Assembly (NCBI RefSeq): GCF_000813965.1
Contig: NZ_JWLI01000001.1
Location: 658,141-722,140 of the forward strand
Length of the DNA stretch: 64,000 nucleotides
Reading direction: 5' to 3'
DNA from: Leisingera sp. ANG-M7
Lineage (GTDB): Bacteria > Pseudomonadota > Alphaproteobacteria > Rhodobacterales > Rhodobacteraceae
In this document: positions 1 to 7,172 of the stretch, piece by piece
How positions within the stretch are numbered: the stretch's first letter is position 1
Layout: each line of letters starts with the position of its first letter
Notes under the pieces: generated by a model
The model's input: only the letters and a program-made list of their open reading frames with translations
Told to the model about the DNA's origin: nothing
Databases searched by the model: none
Position numbers and translations under genes: made by a program

Positions 1-923
1 CCGACCAGTTGATCGTCCCTGCTTTCACCGAGCTGGCAGCAGATGCGGCAGCGCTGGCGGACACGGCAATGGCCGATTGCGCACCGCAGTCCGAGGCCCT
101 TCGCTCCGCCTACAGCGAAGCCTTCGACGCCTGGATCTCCGCCAGCCACTACCGCTTTGGCCCGACGGAAACGGACAGCCGCGCCTTTGCACTGGCGTTC
201 TGGCCCGACAGCCGCAACAAGACTCCCAAGGCGCTTGGCAATCTGATCCGCAGCGAGGATGCAGGGGTCAGCGACCCTTCCGTTTTCGCCAGCTACTCCA
301 TCGCCTCCCGCGGCTTCTATGCGCTGGAGTATTTGCTGTATGATCCGGACCTGTCCGCAACCGGCAACGCAGACTACCGCTGCGCTCTGACCCGCGCCAT
401 CGGCATTGACATTGCCGCCACCGCGCAGGCCATTGCCACGGACTGGGACGAAAACTACGCCGCGGAATTGCGCGCACCCGGGACCCGCTACCGCAGCGAG
501 GAAGAAATCACGCAGGAGCTGCTGAAGGCGCTGACCACCGGCCTTCAGGTGCTGGATGATATGCGCCTGGGCCGCCCCCTTGGCACTTTTGACAAACCCC
601 GGCCCGCCCGAGCCGAGGCTCACCGCTCCGGGCGCAGCCTGCGCCATGTTCTGGTGTCGCTGAACGCGATGGAACCACTGGCATTGGCCCTGGCGCAGGA
701 TGAGGCCGGGTTAAAGGCGGACCTTGCACAGGGTTTCGGTATGGTCCGCAGCCGCGCCGAAGCACTGGACGACCCGATTTTTGCGGGCGTTGCCGACCCC
801 GCCACCCGCATCCGTATCGAGGCGCTGCGCCAGCAAGTGAAAGACCTTCGCGTGATTGTCTCTGAACGCCTTGGCCCGGCTCTCGGCGTGGCGGCAGGTT
901 TCAATTCGCTCGACGGCGACTAA
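1..923 (+). CDS. Imelysin family protein (5' partial)
   Basis: The 3' part of an imelysin (M75-like) iron-regulated periplasmic protein. The frame is open to the left edge (codons from position 3), so the start and signal peptide lie outside the window. The visible ~306 residues are helix-rich and Ala/Leu-rich as in the family. The family signature GxHxxE appears at 312-329 as G-F-Y-A-L-E, so Tyr replaces the His. The next gene, a Tat-exported DUF1513 protein, starts 15 bp downstream; this imelysin-DUF1513 pairing is common in proteobacterial iron-uptake operons. The role in periplasmic iron handling is inferred from family and context. No peptidase activity is implied. Confidence 0.8.
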   Translation, partial: DQLIVPAFTELAADAAALADTAMADCAPQSEALRSAYSEAFDAWISASHYRFGPTETDSRAFALAFWPDSRNKTPKALGNLIRSEDAGVSDPSVFASYSIASRGFYALEYLLYDPDLSATGNADYRCALTRAIGIDIAATAQAIATDWDENYAAELRAPGTRYRSEEEITQELLKALTTGLQVLDDMRLGRPLGTFDKPRPARAEAHRSGRSLRHVLVSLNAMEPLALALAQDEAGLKADLAQGFGMVRSRAEALDDPIFAGVADPATRIRIEALRQQVKDLRVIVSERLGPALGVAAGFNSLDGD

Positions 924-938
924 CGGAAAGGACCCGCC

Positions 939-2018
939 ATGACCTCCCGCCGCGGATTTCTGGCAGGCCTGATGGCCTCCACCCTCGCCCCGCAGGCCAG
1001 CTGGGCCAGTGCCGGCAGCCCGGCCTTCCTGTCGGCGGGCAAGAATACCAACGGCGCCTTTCTGCTGGCGGGCCTCACCGGGACAGGACAAATCCTGTTC
1101 CGCCACCCGCTGCCGGACCGCGGCCACGCAGCAGCCGCGCATCCCTCCCGCCCGGAAGCCGTTGCCTTCGCCCGCCGCCCGGGCCGCTTTGCCGATGTGA
1201 TAGACTGCCAGACCGGCACCGCTCTGGCGCGGCTGGAACCGCCTGCCGGCCATCACTTCTATGGCCACGGCACCTTCTCCCCGGATGGCAGCCGCCTTTT
1301 CACCACCGAGAACGACTATGAAAACGCCCGCGGTGTGATTGGTGTCTGGGACGCCGCAAACGGTTACCGCCGTATCGCAGCATTCTCCTCCGGCGGAATA
1401 GGACCGCACGATATGCTTTTGCGCCGCGATGCGCCGGGCTTGGTGGTGGCCAATGGTGGCATTGAGACCCATCCCGACAGCGGCCGCGCCAAGCTGAACC
1501 TTGCCGACATGCGCCCGAACCTCAGCTATCTGAGCTTCGAGGGTCAACTGCAGGACCAGATGGAACTGCCGCAGGAATTGCACCTGAACTCGATCCGGCA
1601 CTTGGCTATGCGCGCGGATGGCACCGTGGGCTTTGCCATGCAGTGGCAGGGAGATCTGGGCGAGCAAGTCCCTACCGCGGGCCTACACATACCCGGCAGC
1701 GCCCCCTTCCTGCTGGCCGAGGACGACGCGCGGGTGCTGAACATGCAGGGCTACGGCGGCTCTATCGCGTTTTCCGCCGACGGCAGCCAGGTCGGCGTCA
1801 CCTCCCCGCGCGGCGGCGTGCTGCAGGCGATGGACACTGTCGGCGGCACGCTGCTGCGGGAACACAGGATGAGCGACGTCTGCGGGCTGGCCGCCGCCGC
1901 AGGAGGGTTCACCGCCAGTACCGGAACCGGTCAGTTCTTTGCCGTTTCGGACACCGGGCACCATGTGCTGAACCGGGCGGATCTGGCCTGGGACAACCAC
2001 CTGATCCCGCTCTTCTGA
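939..2018 (+). CDS. DUF1513 family protein, Tat-exported
   Basis: A 359-aa protein starting with a twin-arginine signal (M-T-S-R-R-G-F-L-A-G, then a hydrophobic stretch ending near A-S-W-A-S-A), so it is probably exported folded to the periplasm. The rest looks like a beta-propeller of DUF1513 type, with repeats of the form HG-x-FSPDGS-L and IGPHD. DUF1513 genes normally sit beside imelysin and di-haem cytochrome genes in iron-uptake operons, and here it directly follows an imelysin gene. AAAGGA precedes the ATG. The molecular function is not established. An 8-bp-stem terminator follows at 2044. Confidence 0.82.
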   Translation: MTSRRGFLAGLMASTLAPQASWASAGSPAFLSAGKNTNGAFLLAGLTGTGQILFRHPLPDRGHAAAAHPSRPEAVAFARRPGRFADVIDCQTGTALARLEPPAGHHFYGHGTFSPDGSRLFTTENDYENARGVIGVWDAANGYRRIAAFSSGGIGPHDMLLRRDAPGLVVANGGIETHPDSGRAKLNLADMRPNLSYLSFEGQLQDQMELPQELHLNSIRHLAMRADGTVGFAMQWQGDLGEQVPTAGLHIPGSAPFLLAEDDARVLNMQGYGGSIAFSADGSQVGVTSPRGGVLQAMDTVGGTLLREHRMSDVCGLAAAAGGFTASTGTGQFFAVSDTGHHVLNRADLAWDNHLIPLF

Positions 2019-2043
2019 CACACTTGTATTTTGGCACTTCTGA

Positions 2044-2076
2044 GGCGCGCCCGCAACGGCGCGCCCTTTTCGTTTT
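2044..2076 (+). terminator. Intrinsic terminator after DUF1513 gene
   Basis: Perfect stem GGCGCGCC (2044-2051) with GGCGCGCC (2058-2065), loop CGCAAC, followed by CTTTTCGTTTT. It closes the imelysin-DUF1513 unit. Confidence 0.8.
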
Positions 2077-2106
2077 AACCACCTTCGAAACCAATACGAA
2101 AACGAA
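2067..2106. promoter_or_regulatory. Candidate GlpR (DeoR-type) operator
   Basis: TTCGTTTT at 2069-2076 is repeated inverted as AAAACGAA at 2099-2106, with a further TTCGAA at 2084-2089 between them. DeoR/GlpR proteins bind AT-rich sites with TTCG/CGAA cores, and this one lies 53 bp upstream of a deoR-family gene. Autoregulation of glpR-glpD is inferred. The left arm overlaps the T-tract of the preceding terminator. Confidence 0.5.
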
Positions 2107-2158
2107 TGATGACTCTTCGCGCGCGATACGCTACAGATTCGCAGCGAAAGGAAAGCAA

Positions 2159-2944
2159 ATGGATGCAGCAAGCCGTCAGAACGAAATCGTGTCCCTCCTG
2201 AACCGGCAGGACCGGGTCGAGGTTGAGGATCTATCCCGCCGCTTCGGCGTATCCTTGCAGACCGTGCGCGCAGACCTGCGCGACCTGTCGGCCCGCCGCG
2301 CGCTGTCCCGCGTGCATGGGGGCGCCGTTCGTGTAAGCTCCGCCGCCAGCCAGGGCTACGAGGACCGGCGCAAGCTGAACGCAGGCAACAAACTGGCTAT
2401 GGCCGCTCTGGCGGCAGAGCTGATCCCCGACAATTGCTCGCTTTCGCTCAACATCGGCACCTCCACCGAACAGGTTGCCCGGGCGCTGTCCAGCCACAGC
2501 GGATTGACGGTTATGTCCAACAACATAAACATTATCAACATGATGATAGGCGGACAGGCCAAAGAGCTGATCCTAGCCGGCGGTACTGTGCGGCAAAGCG
2601 ACGGTGCCATCACCGGCCAAGACGCGGTGGACTTTTTCTCCCGCTACAAGGTGGATTTCGCCGTCATCGGCGCCTCGGCGCTGGATGCCGACGGCGCGGT
2701 GATGGACCATGACGCCCGCGAGGTTTCAGTCGCCCGCGCGATCCTGAAGAACGCTCGTCAAAAGGTTCTGGTCTGCGACGGCAGCAAGTTCGACCGCTCC
2801 GCCCCGGTGCGGATCTGCGACGTTCACGATCTGGACGTGGTGATCACCGACCGGCCGGTTCCCCCGGAATTCGCCGAGGCCGCGCAGGCGGCAGGCACAC
2901 GAATCCTGACCGCAGGACAAAACGAAAGCAGCGAAAATGACTGA
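2159..2944 (+). CDS. glpR: DeoR-family regulator, probable glycerol-3-phosphate repressor
   Basis: A 261-aa DeoR-family repressor. The N-terminus (about residues 5-57) is the winged helix-turn-helix, with RRFGVSLQTVRADLRDL as the recognition part and the family hallmark RVHGGA just after it. The C-terminal two-thirds is the sugar-phosphate sensing (ISOCOT-like) domain, including NIGTSTEQVA, LAGG and the CDGSKF motif. The ATG at 2159 is chosen because AGGAAA lies just upstream and the family N-terminus begins there; the frame continues further upstream without coding sense. The gene overlaps glpD by 8 bp, so it probably controls glpD. The effector is inferred to be glycerol-3-phosphate. Confidence 0.88.
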   Translation: MDAASRQNEIVSLLNRQDRVEVEDLSRRFGVSLQTVRADLRDLSARRALSRVHGGAVRVSSAASQGYEDRRKLNAGNKLAMAALAAELIPDNCSLSLNIGTSTEQVARALSSHSGLTVMSNNINIINMMIGGQAKELILAGGTVRQSDGAITGQDAVDFFSRYKVDFAVIGASALDADGAVMDHDAREVSVARAILKNARQKVLVCDGSKFDRSAPVRICDVHDLDVVITDRPVPPEFAEAAQAAGTRILTAGQNESSEND

Positions 2945-4514
2945 CACCCCTGTAACGGATCTTGTCATCATCGGCGGCGGCATCAACGGCTGCGGCATCG
3001 CCCGCGACGCCGCCGGCCGCGGCCTGTCGGTGACACTGGCTGAGATGAATGACCTCGCCTCCGCCACCTCCTCCGCTTCGACAAAGCTGTTCCACGGGGG
3101 CTTGCGCTATCTGGAGTACTTCGAATTCCGGCTGGTGCGCGAAGCGCTGATTGAGCGCGAGGTGCTCTTGAAGGCGATGCCGCATATCTCCTGGCCGATG
3201 CGGTTCGTGCTGCCGTTTCACAAGGACATGCGGTTCGACAGCGATACACCGACCTCCAAGCTGCTCACAACCTTCATGCCATGGATGAAGGGTCGCCGCC
3301 CGGCCTGGCTGATCCGTCTGGGACTGTTCCTGTATGACAGCCTGGGCAAACGCGGCATTCTGCCCGGCACAGCGAAACTGGACCTGGCCGCCGACCCGGC
3401 GGGCCGCCCCCTGAAGGACAAGTTCAAGACCGCCTTTGAATACTCCGACTGCTGGATCGAGGATGCCCGTCTGGTGGTACTGAACGCCCGCGACGCACAG
3501 GCCCGCGGCGCCGAGATTCTGACCCGAACTAAGGTGCTGTCCGCCGAGCGCCACGCTGATCACTGGGTGATCACCCTGCAGGATCAGGCCAGCGGCGACA
3601 CCCAACAGCGCCGCGCGAAAATGCTGGTCAATGCAGGCGGGCCATGGGTTGCCGACGTGCTGCACCAGAAACTGGGCCAGAACAGCCGCGAAAACGTCCG
3701 GCTGGTGCGCGGCAGCCATATCGTGGTGCCGAAACTGTTCGACCACGGCCGCTGCTATTTCTTCCAAGGCACCGACGGGCGGATCATTTTTGCCATTCCC
3801 TATGAAGAGGATTTCACCCTGATCGGCACCACCGACGCCGATCATCCGGATCCGGAGACCGCACCGGAATGCACCGCAGCCGAGCAGGACTATCTGATTG
3901 ATTTCGCGTCCGGGTACTTCAATCAGCCGCTGAGCCGTGACGATATCGTCTGGACCTACTCCGGCGTGCGCCCGCTCTATGACGACGGTGCCAGCTCTGC
4001 CACCGCGGCCACCCGCGAATATGTGCTGACACTGGATCAGGCCCAGGCGCCTCTCCTGAATGTCTTCGGCGGCAAGATCACCACCTATCGCAAGCTGGCG
4101 GAGGCCGCGCTGGCAAAGATCGGCGAAGTGTTCCCCCAGCTGCCCGCGGACTGGACCGCAGGCATTGCCCTGCCCGGCGGTGATTTTGCGGTGGCGGATG
4201 TGGAAAAGCTGCAAGGCAAACTCGCAGCGGACTATCCGTTCCTGTCTCCCTACGGAACCCGCCGCCTGATCCGCGCTTATGGCTCTGAGGCCTGGGAAGT
4301 GCTGGACGATGCCAAGTCTGCCGCTGATCTGGGGCAAGACTTCGGCGCCACCATCACAGCGCGGGAACTGGACTGGGCGATTGGCCGCGAGTGGGTGCGA
4401 ACAGGCGATGACTACCTGTGGCGGCGGACCAAGCTGGGGCTGCGGCTGGATGCAGCCCAGCGCGCGGCGGTGGATGCCTATATTCAAGGAAAAGCGTCAC
4501 AGCTCGCGGCATAA
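2937..4514 (+). CDS. glpD: Aerobic glycerol-3-phosphate dehydrogenase
   Basis: A 525-aa FAD enzyme of the inner membrane surface that oxidises sn-glycerol 3-phosphate to dihydroxyacetone phosphate and passes electrons to ubiquinone. The N-terminal dinucleotide fold reads LVIIGGGINGCGIARDAAGRG in part (residues ~8-28), followed by the GlpD motif SSASTKLFHGGLRYLE. A central RGSHIVVP segment and a C-terminal helical domain (ITARELDWAIGREW) match the family, and the length is typical. It is translationally coupled to glpR by an 8-bp overlap. No glycerol kinase or facilitator gene is in the window. Confidence 0.95.
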   Translation: MTDTPVTDLVIIGGGINGCGIARDAAGRGLSVTLAEMNDLASATSSASTKLFHGGLRYLEYFEFRLVREALIEREVLLKAMPHISWPMRFVLPFHKDMRFDSDTPTSKLLTTFMPWMKGRRPAWLIRLGLFLYDSLGKRGILPGTAKLDLAADPAGRPLKDKFKTAFEYSDCWIEDARLVVLNARDAQARGAEILTRTKVLSAERHADHWVITLQDQASGDTQQRRAKMLVNAGGPWVADVLHQKLGQNSRENVRLVRGSHIVVPKLFDHGRCYFFQGTDGRIIFAIPYEEDFTLIGTTDADHPDPETAPECTAAEQDYLIDFASGYFNQPLSRDDIVWTYSGVRPLYDDGASSATAATREYVLTLDQAQAPLLNVFGGKITTYRKLAEAALAKIGEVFPQLPADWTAGIALPGGDFAVADVEKLQGKLAADYPFLSPYGTRRLIRAYGSEAWEVLDDAKSAADLGQDFGATITARELDWAIGREWVRTGDDYLWRRTKLGLRLDAAQRAAVDAYIQGKASQLAA

Positions 4515-4549
4515 CGCAAAGGGGGCGTGCAAACGCGAGCTGAGGCGCG

Positions 4550-4570
4550 GCCCGGCCTGCCGGCCGGGCG
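4550..4570. repeat. GC-rich 21-bp hairpin, REP-like, inverted copy of 7058-7078
   Basis: Between the convergent glpD and cobO lies a near-perfect hairpin, GCCCGGCC...GGCCGGGC. Read on the minus strand it matches 20 of 21 bases of the hairpin at 7058-7078. No T-tract follows on either side, so it looks like a short dispersed palindromic repeat rather than a classic terminator. Confidence 0.5.
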
Positions 4571-4577
4571 AAAGTTC

Positions 4578-5213
4578 TTAAAACTCCACGCCCTTCTGCG
4601 CTTTCACACCGGCGCGGAACGGATGCTTGATCTGCCCCATTTCGGTCACCAGATCGGCGATTTCGATCAGCTCTTCCTTGGCGTTGCGGCCCGTCAGCAC
4701 CACATGGGTCATCGGTGGCTTCTGCTCCACCAGGAACTCAAGCACCTCCTCCAGGTCCAGGTACTCATAGCGCAGGGCGATGTTAATCTCATCCAGCAGC
4801 ACCATCGTGTTGCGCTCGTCCAGGATCATCTCCTTGGCCTTCTCCCAGCCCTTCTGGGCGGCGGCGATGTCGCGCGCCTTGTCCTGTGTCTCCCAGGTGA
4901 AGCCCTCACCCATAGTATAGAACTGGCAGAGATCGCTGAAGTTTTCCTCGATCAGGGTCCGCTCGCCGGTCTGCCAGGCACCCTTGATGAACTGCACCAC
5001 GGCAGACGGCATCCCATGCGCGATACAGCGCATGATCATTCCGAAACCCGAAGAGGATTTGCCCTTGCCAGGACCGGTGTGAACAATGATCAGGCCCTTC
5101 TCGCCGTCCTTGGTCTTCATCATCCGGTCACGCGCGGCCTTTTTCTTGGCCATCTTGGAGGCGTGACGGGCGGCTTCTTCCTCTGAGATGCCGGTTTCAG
5201 ACTTTTCGCTCAT
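4578..5213 (-). CDS. cobO: Cob(I)yrinic acid a,c-diamide adenosyltransferase
   Basis: A 211-aa CobA/CobO-type ATP:corrinoid adenosyltransferase, which attaches the 5'-deoxyadenosyl ligand to cobalt. The P-loop is HTGPGKGKSSSGFG (residues ~46-59). VLLDEINIALRYEY and VVLTGRNA are family motifs. The N-terminal 40 residues are a charged Lys/Arg/Ala extension typical of alphaproteobacterial CobO. The ATG at 5213 is preceded by GGAGAG; an upstream in-frame extension has no family match. It is divergent from the riboswitch-led cob operon, and no riboswitch precedes it on its own strand. Confidence 0.95.
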   Translation of the reverse strand: MSEKSETGISEEEAARHASKMAKKKAARDRMMKTKDGEKGLIIVHTGPGKGKSSSGFGMIMRCIAHGMPSAVVQFIKGAWQTGERTLIEENFSDLCQFYTMGEGFTWETQDKARDIAAAQKGWEKAKEMILDERNTMVLLDEINIALRYEYLDLEEVLEFLVEQKPPMTHVVLTGRNAKEELIEIADLVTEMGQIKHPFRAGVKAQKGVEF

Positions 5214-5274
5214 GGGGGCTCTCCAGCTGTTTGACCCCATGTCTTGACAAAGAAGGGCGCCATAGCGCAAGGGG

Positions 5275-5460
5275 GTTCAGCTGGTTCCTGTGAAAACAGG
5301 CGAAGAGGGAATGTGAAGGCCTTGCCAAGGCTCAAGCACAGCCGCCCCCGCGACCGTGACCGGATGAGGCCGCCATGCCACTGGGAATACGTCCCGGGAA
5401 GGCAGGATGGCCGGCAAGGCCTGAGCGCCTTGGCATCCGCAAGCCGGGAGACCTGCCAGC
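5275..5460 (+). ncRNA. Cobalamin riboswitch 1
   Basis: Core elements occur in the right order on the plus strand: the CCTGTgaaaACAGG hairpin, GAGGGAATGTGAAGG, the conserved GCCGCCCCCGCGACCGTGA (5341-5359), GCCACTGGGAA, CCCGGGAAGGC, and the B12 box AGCCGGGAGACCTGCC at 5442-5457. It leads into the DUF1636-cobW-cobN operon, whose first ATG lies 111 nt beyond the box. Adenosylcobalamin binding should lower expression. The expression platform is not obvious; there is no T-tract, so translational control is more likely. Confidence 0.92.
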
Positions 5461-5571
5461 GAGAGAGAGATCAACGGGCAGACGGGGTGTTCTGCGACCG
5501 GGTGAGGGGCTGGCACGACACAGTTCCTTTCTGGCCATCCCGCACGCCCTGCCGCGACAGGAGACGCGCTG

Positions 5572-5982
5572 ATGGCTGACGATATGGCAGGCAAGACTGC
5601 CAGCACCCAGGGACCGGTCACGCTGACCGTTTGCCTCACCTGCCGCCGCGAGGGCGCCGATCCCGAGGCAGCACGCCCCGGCGCCATCCTGCACGCAGCC
5701 CTGGAAGAAGCCGGGATGCCCGAAGGCGTCCGCCTGCGCGGGGTCGAATGCCTGTCCTCCTGCAAGCGCGGCTGCGCCGTGGCGCTGGTCGGCGGCGAAG
5801 AACGCTGGACCTATGTCTACGGCGACCTCGACCCGGACCAGCACGTCCCCGAAATTCTGGAAGGCGCCGCAGCCTATGCCGCCACTACCGATGGCGTCGT
5901 TCCATGGCGCGAGCGCCCGCAGACCTTCCGCAAGCAATCCGTTGCCCGCATCCCGCCGGCCAAGTTCTTCTCCGAGGAGTAA
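5572..5982 (+). CDS. DUF1636 family metal-binding (ferredoxin-like) protein
   Basis: A 136-aa DUF1636 protein (COG5469-type predicted metal-binding). Cysteines fall in two clusters, VCLTCRREG near residue 20 and CLSSCKRGC near residue 62, an arrangement like thioredoxin-fold [2Fe-2S] proteins. The C-terminus carries the family pattern of Arg-rich FRKQSVARIPP. It is the first gene after cobalamin riboswitch 1 and is followed 2 bp later by cobW, so it belongs to B12 or cobalt physiology. CAGGAG precedes the ATG. The function is unproven. A second DUF1636 gene closes the same cob operon at 18829. Confidence 0.85.
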   Translation: MADDMAGKTASTQGPVTLTVCLTCRREGADPEAARPGAILHAALEEAGMPEGVRLRGVECLSSCKRGCAVALVGGEERWTYVYGDLDPDQHVPEILEGAAAYAATTDGVVPWRERPQTFRKQSVARIPPAKFFSEE

Positions 5983-5984
5983 TC

Positions 5985-7019
5985 ATGAGCGACCTCAACA
6001 AGATCCCCGTCACCGTCATCACCGGCTTCCTCGGTGCGGGCAAGACCACCCTGATCCGCCACCTGATGCAGAACCCGCAGGGCAAGCGCCTGGCGGTTGT
6101 GGTGAACGAGTTCGGCACCGCTGGCGTTGACGGTGACATCCTGAAATCCTGCGCTGATGAAAACTGCCCGGCGGAAAACATCATGGAGCTGGCAAACGGC
6201 TGTATCTGCTGCACCGTGGCCGATGACTTCATCCCCACCATCGAACAGCTGATGGACCTGCCCGAAAAGCCCGATCACATCGTGATCGAAACCTCCGGCC
6301 TGGCCCTGCCCAAGCCGCTCTTGAAGGCCTTCGACTGGCCCGCCATCCGCTCCCGCATCACCGTCGACGGCGTGATTGCGCTGGCCGACGCCGAGGCAGT
6401 TGCCAAGGGCCAGTTCGCCCCTGACCTGGACGCCGTGCAGGCCCAGCGCGAGGCGGATGACAGCATCGACCACGAAACCCCGCTGTCCGAGGTGTTCGAG
6501 GATCAGATCTCCTGCGCCGACATCGTTCTCCTGTCCAAAGCCGATCTGGCCGGCGACGCAGGCGTCGAGAAGGCCCGCGCGGTGATCGAGGCCGAGGCCC
6601 CCCGCAAGCTGCCGATCCTGCCGATGAGCGAAGGCGTCATCGACCCGCGCATCATCCTGGGCTTGGGCGCCGCTGCCGAAGACGATCTGGACTCCCGCCC
6701 CAGCCATCACGACGGCCACCACGACCACGAGCATGACGATTTTGAAAGCATCGTTGTCGAAATGGGCGAAGTCTCCGACCCGGAAGCGCTGCAGAATGCC
6801 ATCGTGAAACTCGCCCGCGAGCGCAACATCCTGCGCGTCAAAGGCTATGTCGCGGTGGAGGGGAAACCGATGCGGATGCTGGTTCAGGCCGTGGGCGAGC
6901 GCCTGCGCGCCCAGTATGATCAGCCCTGGGGCGCGCAGCCGCGCAAAACCGCCCTGGTGGTCATTGCCGAGCATGACGACATCGACGAACAGGCCATCCG
7001 CGCCGAGCTGGGGGCGTAG
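5985..7019 (+). CDS. cobW: CobW GTPase, cobalt/metal chaperone
   Basis: A 344-aa G3E-family P-loop GTPase. Visible motifs are GFLGAGKTTL (Walker A, residues ~13-22), NGCICCTV (the CxCC metal-binding motif), ETSGLALPKP, and SKADL as the NKxD-like guanine motif. A His/Asp-rich loop, HHDGHHDHEHDD, lies near residue 240, followed by the CobW C-terminal domain. It probably delivers Co(II) to the CobN chelatase, whose gene follows. The ATG at 5985 lies 2 bp after the DUF1636 stop; the frame is open further upstream but only overlaps that gene. Confidence 0.95.
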   Translation: MSDLNKIPVTVITGFLGAGKTTLIRHLMQNPQGKRLAVVVNEFGTAGVDGDILKSCADENCPAENIMELANGCICCTVADDFIPTIEQLMDLPEKPDHIVIETSGLALPKPLLKAFDWPAIRSRITVDGVIALADAEAVAKGQFAPDLDAVQAQREADDSIDHETPLSEVFEDQISCADIVLLSKADLAGDAGVEKARAVIEAEAPRKLPILPMSEGVIDPRIILGLGAAAEDDLDSRPSHHDGHHDHEHDDFESIVVEMGEVSDPEALQNAIVKLARERNILRVKGYVAVEGKPMRMLVQAVGERLRAQYDQPWGAQPRKTALVVIAEHDDIDEQAIRAELGA

Positions 7020-7057
7020 GCTGAAATGAAAACCACGAGGCGCAAAGTGGGATGCTC

Positions 7058-7110
7058 CGCCCGGCCGACAGGCCGGGCAGCGCCCGTCCCGCCCCCCACG
7101 GGGCGGGCGC
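7058..7110. repeat. Tandem GC hairpins between cobW and cobN
   Basis: The 153-bp cobW-cobN gap holds a hairpin at 7058-7078 (CCCGGCC...GGCCGGG) and a second one with stem CCCGCCCC (7088-7095), loop CCAC and GGGGCGGG (7100-7107). The first matches the minus strand of 4550-4570 at 20 of 21 bases. There is no T-tract, so it may stabilise or process the mRNA between cobW and cobN rather than end it. This is inference. Confidence 0.5.
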
Positions 7111-7172
7111 TTCTCGCCCTCCCCGCCGGGACGGGCGCCGCCCTTCGTGGCGATCCCAACAGGAAGTAAGCC

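Noticed and set aside
1643..2158. A 433-codon version of GlpR extending upstream
   Set aside because: The added 172 residues overlap DUF1513 in another frame and have no family likeness. The ATG at 2159 has a ribosome site and the HTH start.
7058..7110. Terminator between cobW and cobN
   Set aside because: Strong hairpins but no T-tract; cobN needs to be transcribed with the operon, so a repeat or processing signal is the better description.
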